Source: an uncultured Acetatifactor sp. (GTDB lineage Bacteria > Bacillota > Clostridia > Lachnospirales > Lachnospiraceae). Taken from it: a stretch of DNA of 22,661 nucleotides. Below the pieces are notes generated by a model, which was not told the origin of the DNA, did no database searches, and saw only the letters and a program-made list of their open reading frames with translations. The stretch's first letter is position 1. Every line of letters starts with the position of its first letter. The stretch lies in contig CAJULV010000061.1 in the NCBI GenBank assembly GCA_910587555.1, positions 1 through 22,661 on the forward strand. The letters run 5' to 3'. Of the stretch, positions 7,100-12,850 are shown piece after piece. The position numbers were made by a program, and so were the translations under genes.

Positions 7100-8077
7100 A
7101 TGAACGAAAATCAATTCGCAGAAAATCTTATGTACTATCGAAAAAAGAAAGGACTGTCACAGGAAAAAGTTGCCGAATATCTGGAGGTCAGCCGCCAGGC
7201 TGTAACCAAATGGGAAGCGAATGCTTCCAGACCAAATTCCGACAATCTGATGAAGCTGGCGCAATTATTTGAAGTTGAGGTTGACACATTGTTGGGCAAT
7301 GGGGACAGGGAAGAATCACCAATCCAGGAAGAAGTATCAATGGGAAAAATGCCCTGGGTTTTGATGGGAATATCGGCCTTATGTATTCTGGCCTATATCA
7401 TTCACGCTGCATTTACGGATACTTTCAGCATTGGGACATTCCTCTGTATGTTTGTGATCTGTATCCCAATCCAGTTATTCCTGCATATGTATCTTTCCAA
7501 TGCAGTCAAAAACAAATCCTTCAATGGGATTGCAGGATTTGATGACAGAACAGAGTACAATATGGGCGAAGTGAAGAAACTGCTGATACAGATTGATTTG
7601 CATGTTGGAATTTCGTCTGTTGTAGCTATTTTCCTGTTTTGTGTGACAAACGGAGCAAATTTGAAAATACCTTGGTTCAATGGACTTCTGCTTGTTGTGT
7701 ATGTGTTCAATTTTATCGCAGGCATACTGATGAGCAACTACAAAATGATAGACAAAATCTACTGCAGAGAAGAGGACAGGAAACGGGCCGGACGAGGTAT
7801 TCCGGTAACTGCAGTGTACGTTTTGCTGTTATGCGCGGGAATCGGAATAACGGGTATCGTATTTGAAGTAAAGGGAATTGAAAATAATACACTGCCTGCA
7901 ATCAAAATAGGCGGATTGCTGATTGCGGGCATAATAAGCGCAACAACAGGATTTATAGTTGAGAACAGCAAAATAAAAAAATGGAATCCTGCAAATACAG
8001 ACTACAAAACAAGCATGGCATGCATAATCGGTTTGGTGATCTGTGTAATCATGTATGGACTGATGTGCGTAGTATAA
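7100..8077 (+). CDS. XRE-family HTH regulator with a membrane domain
   Basis: A 325-aa protein. Residues 4-66 are an XRE helix-turn-helix (FAENLMYYRKKKGLSQEKVA, then VSRQAVTKWEANASRPNSDNL). A short acidic linker follows, then a membrane part with about seven hydrophobic segments (VLMGISALCILAYIIHAAF near 85, FLCMFVICIPIQLFLHMYL, VGISSVVAIFLFCV, LLLVVYVFNFIAGILM, AVYVLLLCAGIGITGIVF, IGGLLIAGIISATTGFIV and a final IIGLVICVIMYGLMCVV). Such proteins are inferred to sense an envelope or membrane signal and regulate nearby DNA. The start at 7100 is preferred because CGGAGG is correctly spaced; an ATG ten codons earlier has no such site. Repeated AGTTGC motifs lie upstream. Confidence 0.8.
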   Translation: MNENQFAENLMYYRKKKGLSQEKVAEYLEVSRQAVTKWEANASRPNSDNLMKLAQLFEVEVDTLLGNGDREESPIQEEVSMGKMPWVLMGISALCILAYIIHAAFTDTFSIGTFLCMFVICIPIQLFLHMYLSNAVKNKSFNGIAGFDDRTEYNMGEVKKLLIQIDLHVGISSVVAIFLFCVTNGANLKIPWFNGLLLVVYVFNFIAGILMSNYKMIDKIYCREEDRKRAGRGIPVTAVYVLLLCAGIGITGIVFEVKGIENNTLPAIKIGGLLIAGIISATTGFIVENSKIKKWNPANTDYKTSMACIIGLVICVIMYGLMCVV

Positions 8078-8147
8078 GATGTGGGGAGCATTTTTCAGAT
8101 GCCTCTGTGAATCGAAATAGAGATGCCATTTGACGGAAAGAATGCTG

Positions 8148-8179
8148 TTCAGGAAATTCTGACGCCCATTCAGGAAATT
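8148..8179. promoter_or_regulatory. 21-bp-phased direct repeat TTCAGGAAATT
   Basis: TTCAGGAAATT occurs at 8148-8158 and 8169-8179, 21 bp apart (two helical turns), about 80 bp before the DUF6440 gene. Each contains the palindromic core TTC-AG-GAA. It may be a regulator site; no promoter boxes are obvious next to it. Confidence 0.35.
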
Positions 8180-8259
8180 TTGGACCCGGGGTCCTGGCTC
8201 TGTGGTATGGTTGTGTTGGCAGACAGGCAGACGGCAGGATGGGAAAGGAGCGTGAGCAT

Positions 8260-8439
8260 ATGGCAAAAGAGCGTTTTGTGGAAGTTTATTCACAGGGACT
8301 TACCAATGTGGAAAAGATTATTGTAGATACGGAAACCGGCGTGAATTATATACTGGAATCTTCCGCCCTGACAGTGGGCTGCGGGATGAGCGTTTTGGTG
8401 GACCAGGACGGAAAGCCCGTTGTCACTCCCATGGAGTAG
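8260..8439 (+). CDS. DUF6440 family protein
   Basis: A 59-aa soluble protein beginning MAKERFVEVYSQG and continuing with IIVDTETGVNYILESS, then GMSVLVDQDGKPVVTP. This is the recognisable DUF6440 pattern: a small beta-rich protein with VD-ETGVNY in the middle and LVD-DGKPVV near the end, as I recall the family. No function is known. I start at 8260 rather than the in-frame ATG at 8239, because AAGGAG (within 8243-8248) is placed for the later ATG. It is followed by a small mobile element at 8492. Confidence 0.75.
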   Translation: MAKERFVEVYSQGLTNVEKIIVDTETGVNYILESSALTVGCGMSVLVDQDGKPVVTPME

Positions 8440-8491
8440 GGGCAGACTGCGGATTCTATTCAGATGCATCCTGTCGGTCTGCAGGGATGCT

Positions 8492-8557
8492 GCAACAGTT
8501 CAGACTCCCCCTCTCGCGAAGTCAAAATTGCGCCCTATGCAATTTTGCGAGACTTGC
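8492..8557 (+). mobile_element. IS66-like MITE, short form (copy 1)
   Basis: A 66-bp element with ends GCAA and TTGC. The left end GCAACAGTTCAGAC is followed by CCCCTCTCGCGAAGTC; the interior folds as an imperfect hairpin with AAAATTGC/GCAATTTT and TCTCGC/GCGAGA arms. Flanking octamers GGGATGCT (8484-8491) and GGGATGTT (8558-8565) agree at 7 of 8 positions, as expected of an aged target duplication. It carries no gene, so it would depend on a transposase elsewhere. The sequence is shared with elements at 17417-17474 and 19360-19531. Confidence 0.7.
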
Positions 8558-8619
8558 GGGATGTTGCCTGTCCCGTTTCCGGCGAGGCCCGGTTTGCGGG
8601 GCAGCGAGGCAAAAGCTGC

Positions 8620-8648
8620 TTGACAAAGCTTTTCCATCGTGTTATACT
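8620..8648 (+). promoter_or_regulatory. strong promoter of the T-box leader
   Basis: A perfect TTGACA (8620-8625), a 17-bp spacer and TATACT (8643-8648). It lies about 30 bp before the T-box core. Confidence 0.8.
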
Positions 8649-8654
8649 TCCAAC

Positions 8655-8947
8655 TAATTCAAAACAAAAAGGCTTTGACGAGGAATAGTACGTATCAGGG
8701 AGTTCACAGAGAGAAGATGGTTGGTGCGAATCTTCAATGAACTGATAGGGAAGCAGCCTCCGAGCTGTGAACCGAACGGACCGGGCGGATCTGTCTTAGT
8801 AGGCTTCAACGGAGTTCCCACGTTATCCCAGGAAGCAATATCGGAGCAATCCCGTATTGACAGAGTGCAGAGAAATCTGAAATTAGGTGGTAACACGGAC
8901 AGAAAGTTCGCCCTAAGTTGATATTATGTCAGCTTAGGGATTTTTTT
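8655..8947 (+). promoter_or_regulatory. T-box leader (tRNA-sensing riboswitch), apparently orphaned
   Basis: T-box leaders bind a tRNA and read through a terminator when it is uncharged. The parts are present in order: AGTA of the specifier-loop E motif (8687-8690), CAGAGAG and GGTTGGTG (8719-8726) of the stem I apical region, GTGAAC before the specifier (8767-8772), and the T-box bulge AGGTGGTAACACGG (8885-8898). TTAGG (8883-8887) and CCTAA (8912-8916) form the antiterminator, competing with the terminator. Reading GAAC-NNN-A gives specifier CGA (8773-8775, Arg); a one-base shift gives CCG (Pro), so the amino acid is uncertain. No synthetase, biosynthesis or transport gene follows; the next CDS is a response regulator at 9079. 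Confidence 0.9.
8911..8947 (+). terminator. T-box-controlled intrinsic terminator
   Basis: CCCTAAGTTGA (8911-8921) pairs with TCAGCTTAGGG (8929-8939), 11 pairs including one wobble, around a 7-nt loop. A T-run follows at 8941-8947. Its 5' arm is shared with the antiterminator. Confidence 0.9.
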
Positions 8948-8962
8948 ATGCGCAGGTCCGCG

Positions 8963-8990
8963 TACAAAGTGCGACTTATCGCACTTGTAA
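8963..8990. other. hairpin/palindrome between T-box and response regulator
   Basis: AAGTGCGA (8967-8974) and TCGCACTT (8979-8986) are perfect inverse complements around CTTA. The stem extends outward with TACA/TGTA and one bulged A. There is no T-run, so it is more likely an operator or RNA stem than a terminator. Confidence 0.5.
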
Positions 8991-9036
8991 GTTTGCCGCT
9001 AGGAATCTTAGTCAGCAACGCAAAAACTACACACAA

Positions 9037-9059
9037 ATCACAAAAAACTGTGTTATGCT
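9037..9059 (+). promoter_or_regulatory. response-regulator promoter with an ATCACAAA box
   Basis: TATGCT (9054-9059) has a TG extension, but there is no -35 match at the right distance. ATCACAAAA (9037-9045) lies where an activator would bind and resembles the three phased boxes at 11216-11248. Autoregulation is inferred. Confidence 0.45.
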
Positions 9060-9078
9060 GTTTCCGGGAGGTGTTGTT

Positions 9079-9750
9079 ATGCAGAGAATTTTGGTTGTGG
9101 AGGATGATTTGGACATTCAGGAGCTTTTGAAAAACTTTCTGCAGGAGGTTGGCTATGAGATCATGTTGGCCGGTGACGGCGTGGAGGCCCTGTCCATGTT
9201 TTCCGCCATGCAGTTCGATCTGGTTCTGTTGGATGTGATGCTGCCGAAAATTGACGGCTTTGCTGTCTGTGAGCTGATTCGAAAGCAATCCCAGGTTCCG
9301 GTCATTATGCTTACCGCATTAAACGGCGAGGAAGAACAAATCCGGGGGTTGGATTTGCAGGTGGACGACTACATCACGAAGCCCTTTTCCGTACCGATCT
9401 TAATTCGGAAGATTGCCGCTGTGCTGCGGCGGAGCAGCAGGATGCAGGAAGACGGGCACAAAACGATTGTTTACCGGAACCTGATTCTGGACTGCGACAA
9501 TTATACGGCCGCGGTGGGGGAAAACGTTTTTGAATTGACGCCCAGGGAATTTGAGGTGCTGAAAGAACTCCTCACCAATCAGGGGCGCATTCTAACCCGG
9601 CAGAACCTTTTGGATAAGCTGTGGCGCTATGACTTTTACGGGGAGGAACGTGTGGTTGATACGCATATTAAAAACCTGCGGAAAAAACTGGGCATTGACT
9701 TTATTCAGACAATCAGAGGGGTGGGATATAAAATTGATAAAGAGCATTAA
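9079..9750 (+). CDS. OmpR/PhoB-family response regulator
   Basis: A 223-aa DNA-binding regulator. The receiver domain (1-118) has the acidic pocket E8-D9-D10, phosphoacceptor D52 in LVLLDVMLP, T79 and K101 in ITKPF. The C-terminal winged helix (about 128-223) has the usual LTPREFEVLKELLTNQGRILTR, then WRYDFYGEERVVDTHIKNLR and a final TIRGVGYKI. The start at 9079 follows GGGAGG; an ATG eight codons earlier sits inside that ribosome site. It overlaps the kinase gene by 17 bp, so the two are translationally coupled and form a cognate pair. The likely target is the lipoprotein gene at 11296, with autoregulation possible. Confidence 0.95.
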   Translation: MQRILVVEDDLDIQELLKNFLQEVGYEIMLAGDGVEALSMFSAMQFDLVLLDVMLPKIDGFAVCELIRKQSQVPVIMLTALNGEEEQIRGLDLQVDDYITKPFSVPILIRKIAAVLRRSSRMQEDGHKTIVYRNLILDCDNYTAAVGENVFELTPREFEVLKELLTNQGRILTRQNLLDKLWRYDFYGEERVVDTHIKNLRKKLGIDFIQTIRGVGYKIDKEH

Positions 9751-11197
9751 AGGCAGTCTGTTTGCAAAAGTATTTCTCATTACTGTGGTTATGCTGCTGT
9801 GTATATCGCTGTTTGTGTTCGGAATCCTGGCATGGCTGATGCCCCGGACTTATTCCAACAAGCTGAACACCATTTTAGATCAACGGGCGCAGAACTTTAT
9901 TTCCGAACTGGAACAGGTGCCTTTTTCGGACAGCGGCGGTTTGTTCGATCAGTTTCTTGCGGATATGGCAATCCATTCGGCCGCGTTATACGACAGCAGC
10001 GGCCACTGGGTTGCGCTGCCCACAAAAGAAGTTGAGAATGGATGGGAGGGGACTAATGCGGTAACGGCAGTGGATGACGCTGGTGAATCTTCTCCCGTCC
10101 TGTCAAACCAGTACTATTTTTCTTTCTCCGATGGCAGTGACCGCTATACGCTTGTTGTCTACGGTGAGGCAGAACAGATTTTGGAACTGCAGCAGTCCTT
10201 TGCCCGTGTTTTTCCGGTTATCCTGATCATGGTTTCGGTCAGTGCCCTTGCGGTATCCTGGCTGTACTCCCGCATGATTACAAAACCCGTATTGGAAATC
10301 AGCCGCATATCCGAAAAAATGTCTGACCTGCAGTTGGATTGGAGGGTTGACGGACAACGTACGGATGAATTGGGAACACTGGGGAAAAGCCTGAACAGGC
10401 TGTCGCGCAGTCTTTCAACCGCCCTGTCCGATTTGCAGAATGCCAACAGGAAACTGGAAGCCGATATTGAACAGGAAAGGAAACTGGAACAGGCCCGCAC
10501 AAATTTCTTTTCGGCGGTGTCCCATGAGCTGAAAACGCCGGTCACCATCATCAAAGGCCAGTTAGAGGGGATGCTGTTGGGGATTGGCGCATACAAAGAC
10601 CGTGAGAAATATTTGACAAGATCCCTGGAAATTGCCAACACCCTGGAGACAATGGTGCAGGAGATCTTAACCGTCTCCCGACTGGAAACTGCGGGCACGG
10701 ATTTCAAAAAAGACCGTCTGGACTGCGTTCAGGTTATCAAATCCTATTTAAGCGAAACCGAAGATTTGATTGCCGGGAAGGACCTGCAAATACAACTGGA
10801 TGCTCCGCCCTCCGCTCTTATAAGCGGAAACAAGCTGTTGATGGAGAAAGTGTTTTCGAATCTGATGGGAAACGCAATCAAGTATTCCCCCCAGGGAGCC
10901 TCCATTCGCATTTCCGTCCGGATGAAACAGGAACAGATAGAGCGGGAACAGATGCAACAGGAACAGATGGAGCGGGAACAGATGGAATTTTCTGTTGAAA
11001 ACACAGGGGCGCATATTCCGGAGGACAGTCTGCCCAGACTGTTTGACCCGTTTTATCGTGTGGAACAGTCCAGAAGCCGGAAAACAGGCGGAAGCGGGCT
11101 TGGATTATATATTGTGCAGGAGATACTGCATCAGCATGGAAGCCAATGTACGGTCTGCAATACACAGGCCGGGGTAAGGTTTTCCTTTATGATCTGA
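9734..11197 (+). CDS. membrane sensor histidine kinase
   Basis: A 487-aa partner of the response regulator. TM1 lies at about 10-33 (VFLITVVMLLCISLFVFGIL), followed by an extracellular sensor domain of about 125 residues. TM2 lies at about 155-177 (VFPVILIMVSVSALAVSWLY), then HAMP (ITKPVLEISRISEKM). The HisKA helix contains FFSAVSHELKTP with phospho-acceptor H264. The ATPase domain has the N box FSNLMGNAIKYS, VENTG, FDPFYRVEQSRSR and GGSGLGLYIV. The start is a TTG at 9734 with GAGGGGTGG upstream; no ATG fits, and earlier starts would run far back into the regulator gene. Between the N box and VENTG lies a Gln/Glu/Arg/Met-rich insert encoded by a duplicated 30-bp unit, which is unusual for this domain. 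The arrangement is VanS-like; the signal is unknown. Confidence 0.9.
   Translation: MIKSIKGSLFAKVFLITVVMLLCISLFVFGILAWLMPRTYSNKLNTILDQRAQNFISELEQVPFSDSGGLFDQFLADMAIHSAALYDSSGHWVALPTKEVENGWEGTNAVTAVDDAGESSPVLSNQYYFSFSDGSDRYTLVVYGEAEQILELQQSFARVFPVILIMVSVSALAVSWLYSRMITKPVLEISRISEKMSDLQLDWRVDGQRTDELGTLGKSLNRLSRSLSTALSDLQNANRKLEADIEQERKLEQARTNFFSAVSHELKTPVTIIKGQLEGMLLGIGAYKDREKYLTRSLEIANTLETMVQEILTVSRLETAGTDFKKDRLDCVQVIKSYLSETEDLIAGKDLQIQLDAPPSALISGNKLLMEKVFSNLMGNAIKYSPQGASIRISVRMKQEQIEREQMQQEQMEREQMEFSVENTGAHIPEDSLPRLFDPFYRVEQSRSRKTGGSGLGLYIVQEILHQHGSQCTVCNTQAGVRFSFMI
10928..10987 (+). repeat. 30-bp tandem duplication within the kinase gene
   Basis: Two in-frame 30-bp units (10928-10957 and 10958-10987) differ at two bases. 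Each itself contains two GGAACAGAT blocks. They encode QEQIEREQMQ and QEQMEREQME in the kinase ATP-binding domain. Confidence 0.85.
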
Positions 11198-11215
11198 AAC
11201 ATAAACAACACAGAA

Positions 11216-11267
11216 ATCACAAACAAATCCCACATGTATCACAAACGGGGGTGGTATTCTTTAGATA
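11216..11267 (+). promoter_or_regulatory. phased response-regulator boxes and promoter of the lipoprotein gene
   Basis: Three direct repeats with an exact 11-bp period: ATCACAAACAA (11216), ATCCCACATGT (11227) and ATCACAAACGG (11238). This is how OmpR/PhoB-family regulators bind as tandem dimers. A -10 follows, either TATTCT (11255-11260) or TAGATA (11262-11267), with no good -35 of its own because the boxes cover that position. A similar ATCACAAAA stands before the regulator gene. The regulator's identity is inferred from position. Confidence 0.6.
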
Positions 11268-11295
11268 CACTCAAAGAAAGGATGGTGTTATCTAA

Positions 11296-12210
11296 ATGAA
11301 TAAAAAGAACAAACCAAACAAAATGAACAATAGGAACAAAAGGATTAAAAAGAAGCTGCTGGCGTCGGTCCTTGGAGGGGTACTGCTTGTGGGATGCCTG
11401 GCCGGGTGCGGTACCCCGGCGGCATTCGGGGGCGGAACGGCATCCGGGCAGTCGGAAAGCACATCCGCCCGGATTGTGGATGCATTTGCGGAAGATCATG
11501 ACCCTTCCGACGAAATTTCCGATGAAGAACTGTTTCAGCCCTATGAACAGTTCGGCCTGACCTACAACAGCAGCAAAAAAGAATTGCAATATCAGGGCAA
11601 AACTGTGCGGTGGTTTGAGGACTACTATACCGTGGAGGAAGGGGCGCAGGCCGGAAACGACTATTTCAACGAAAAGGGTGTGGTTGATGTGTATGCGGTC
11701 CGTGACTTCACCCACATTGACCGCTCCGGGGACGGTTCCTACGATCCGGGCGGAGAGTTGATTGGGGTAAAGGCATTCTCGGAGGAAGAATTTGCCGCCC
11801 GTGACATTGAGGCACTCAAAAATCCGCCGCCCGTCGTCTCCATGGCCGGTGATCCGCCCTCCGCAGAGGAACTGGAAGACATGGCAGAGGAATATGAGGC
11901 GTTTGGCCTTACCTATGATGTGAAAAAGGACCAATGGTATTTCAACGGCGAAAAGGTGCGGTACTTTCAGGATGTGCTGACATCCAACGGCGAGGACCTG
12001 ACCGGCGGAAATTTCCGCGGCACCCTTCGTAATTCGTGGAGCGTAAACGGCACAATAGACATTTATACAGTGCGCGACTATGCTCACCCGGATGTCTCCG
12101 GAAATGGAACGCTGACCGGCATTGAAAAATATAGTCAGGCGGAATTTGATGAACATACACGGTGGGAGAAGCAAAACAGTTCCGGTGAGTGTATGGTCAT
12201 GCAGGAGTGA
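11296..12210 (+). CDS. predicted lipoprotein with two internal repeats, target of the two-component system
   Basis: A 304-aa protein. A long Lys/Asn/Arg-rich n-region (1-21) precedes a hydrophobic core and the lipobox CLAGC (C38, C34 less likely), so it should be anchored outside the membrane. The mature part holds two copies of an approximately 85-residue unit, at 84-168 and 201-287. Each begins with [Q/A]FGLTY and continues K..[L/W]-Y-[Q/N]G[K/E].VR[W/Y]F[E/Q]D, then VD[V/I]Y[A/T]VRD[F/Y], a G-[D/N]-G turn, [L/T]-GIKxxS-type residues and a final E[E/Q]-EF. Related units with LTYD..K..YYNGK.VR occur, as I recall, in BlaR1-like sensor proteins, so a ligand- or wall-binding role is possible but unproven. 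AAAGGATGG lies upstream of the ATG. Confidence 0.8.
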   Translation: MNKKNKPNKMNNRNKRIKKKLLASVLGGVLLVGCLAGCGTPAAFGGGTASGQSESTSARIVDAFAEDHDPSDEISDEELFQPYEQFGLTYNSSKKELQYQGKTVRWFEDYYTVEEGAQAGNDYFNEKGVVDVYAVRDFTHIDRSGDGSYDPGGELIGVKAFSEEEFAARDIEALKNPPPVVSMAGDPPSAEELEDMAEEYEAFGLTYDVKKDQWYFNGEKVRYFQDVLTSNGEDLTGGNFRGTLRNSWSVNGTIDIYTVRDYAHPDVSGNGTLTGIEKYSQAEFDEHTRWEKQNSSGECMVMQE

Positions 12211-12286
12211 AAAACCATCCATGTTGATGGGAAACCCGTGGTATAGAATCCGGTAATTCCGGCTGACAGAGCCTTATGAAAAGCCC

Positions 12287-12468
12287 CGGAAATCCGGGAA
12301 ACAATCCGATGCCCGCGGGTCTGGTCTGCCACCTGATCTGTAAATAGCTGGACAGGAACGACAAGGGTAACAAATAGCCTGGTGGGTGCTTTGCCACTGT
12401 AAAAAGAAAAGAAGAATCCCCCGACTGTGCTGCAACACGGTTGGGGGATTCGTTCTTTGTCCTCATGG
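12287..12468. repeat. 182-bp dispersed repeat, copy 1 (contains a conserved hairpin)
   Basis: It matches 19083-19264 over exactly 182 bp without gaps and with about 16 mismatches (about 91% identity), in the same orientation. The right half holds a 16-pair hairpin (12414-12429 with 12436-12451). Read as + strand RNA, its two non-Watson-Crick positions are G-U. The A-run at 12401-12413 gives the minus strand a T-rich tail after the stem. Both copies lie in gaps after + strand genes. The minus strand is open in one frame, but residue-changing substitutions between copies argue against coding. The family is not recognised. Confidence 0.8.
12401..12451 (-). terminator. terminator-like hairpin in repeat copy 1, minus strand
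   Basis: On the minus strand GAATCCCCC pairs with GGGGGATTC (9 bp, then interrupted inner pairs) and is followed by TTCTTTTCTTTTT. The same arrangement exists in copy 2 (19197-19247). It could end a short RNA of about 90 nt from the promoter at 12496-12524. Confidence 0.55.
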
Positions 12469-12495
12469 ACTAGCACTCTCTTTCTGCCTATCGGC

Positions 12496-12524
12496 ATTAT
12501 AGCATATGCAGTTATATTTTTCAA
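12496..12524 (-). promoter_or_regulatory. near-consensus minus-strand promoter into repeat copy 1
   Basis: On the minus strand TTGAAA (12519-12524), a 17-bp spacer and a perfect TATAAT (12496-12501), with a TG extension. The start would be near 12489, about 20 bp before the repeat boundary. No minus-strand gene follows. Confidence 0.7.
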
Positions 12525-12656
12525 TATACAAAGTATGAAAAAGGGGAGGGTTTATTGTTTGTAAAAAAGTGGGGCTTTTTGCAGGCACATCACATTCCAA
12601 CAGGTAAGATAAAATGCCTGTACCCGATTGGATAGCTGCGGGAGGGCGGAAATGAC

Positions 12657-12685
12657 TTGCCATGTTTTCCTGTTGATGTTAGAAT
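12657..12685 (+). promoter_or_regulatory. promoter of the DUF4838-TlpA gene group
   Basis: TTGCCA (12657-12662), a 17-bp spacer, and TAGAAT (12680-12685) with a TG extension. It is nearly identical, spacer included, to 5638-5666. The 5' leader to the first start codon would be about 160 nt. Confidence 0.7.
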
Positions 12686-12715
12686 GGATTTGCGGGTGGG
12701 AGCAGACCCGGTTTC

Positions 12716-12817
12716 TATACTCGTGAGCGCATTCATTTGCCATTTTCTGTTCTACATCCCGGAAGCGCTCACTGGTTATACAATTTCAACTGGCAAATGT
12801 TTTCGCTCGTGAGTATA
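12716..12817 (+). promoter_or_regulatory. 102-bp inverted-repeat structure in the leader of the DUF4838 gene
   Basis: TATACTCGTGAGCG (12716-12729) pairs with CGCTCGTGAGTATA (12804-12817): 14 pairs in + strand RNA, two of them G-U. Inside it, CATTTGCCA (12734-12742) pairs with TGGCAAATG (12791-12799), 9 perfect pairs. A competing stem is GTGAGCGC (12723-12730) with GCGCTCAC (12765-12772), which uses the same 5' arm. A possible second promoter (TGGCAA 12791-12796, 17 bp, TATAAA 12814-12819) lies under the 3' arms. It could be an RNA switch, paired operators or a small TA-flanked MITE. Confidence 0.55.
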
Positions 12818-12850
12818 AAATAGCGGAAGCAGGAAAAGGAGATGGCTGAA

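Noticed and set aside
8123..8326. 67-aa ORF overlapping the DUF6440 gene
   Set aside because: Overlaps the better-supported frame; its apparent internal repeat comes from the 21-bp DNA repeat.
8948..9130. ORF starting right after the T-box terminator
   Set aside because: The ATG directly follows the T-run with no ribosome site and the frame runs into the response regulator gene in another phase.
12360..12405. Resemblance to a cobalamin riboswitch (GGTG...GCCACTGTAA)
   Set aside because: Only short pieces match; the full consensus boxes are missing and no B12-related gene follows.
12197..12466. Minus-strand ORF across repeat copy 1, similar to one across copy 2 (18933-19262)
   Set aside because: The similarity follows from the DNA repeat itself. 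Several of the 16 substitutions change residues, and there is no ribosome site, so it does not behave like coding sequence.
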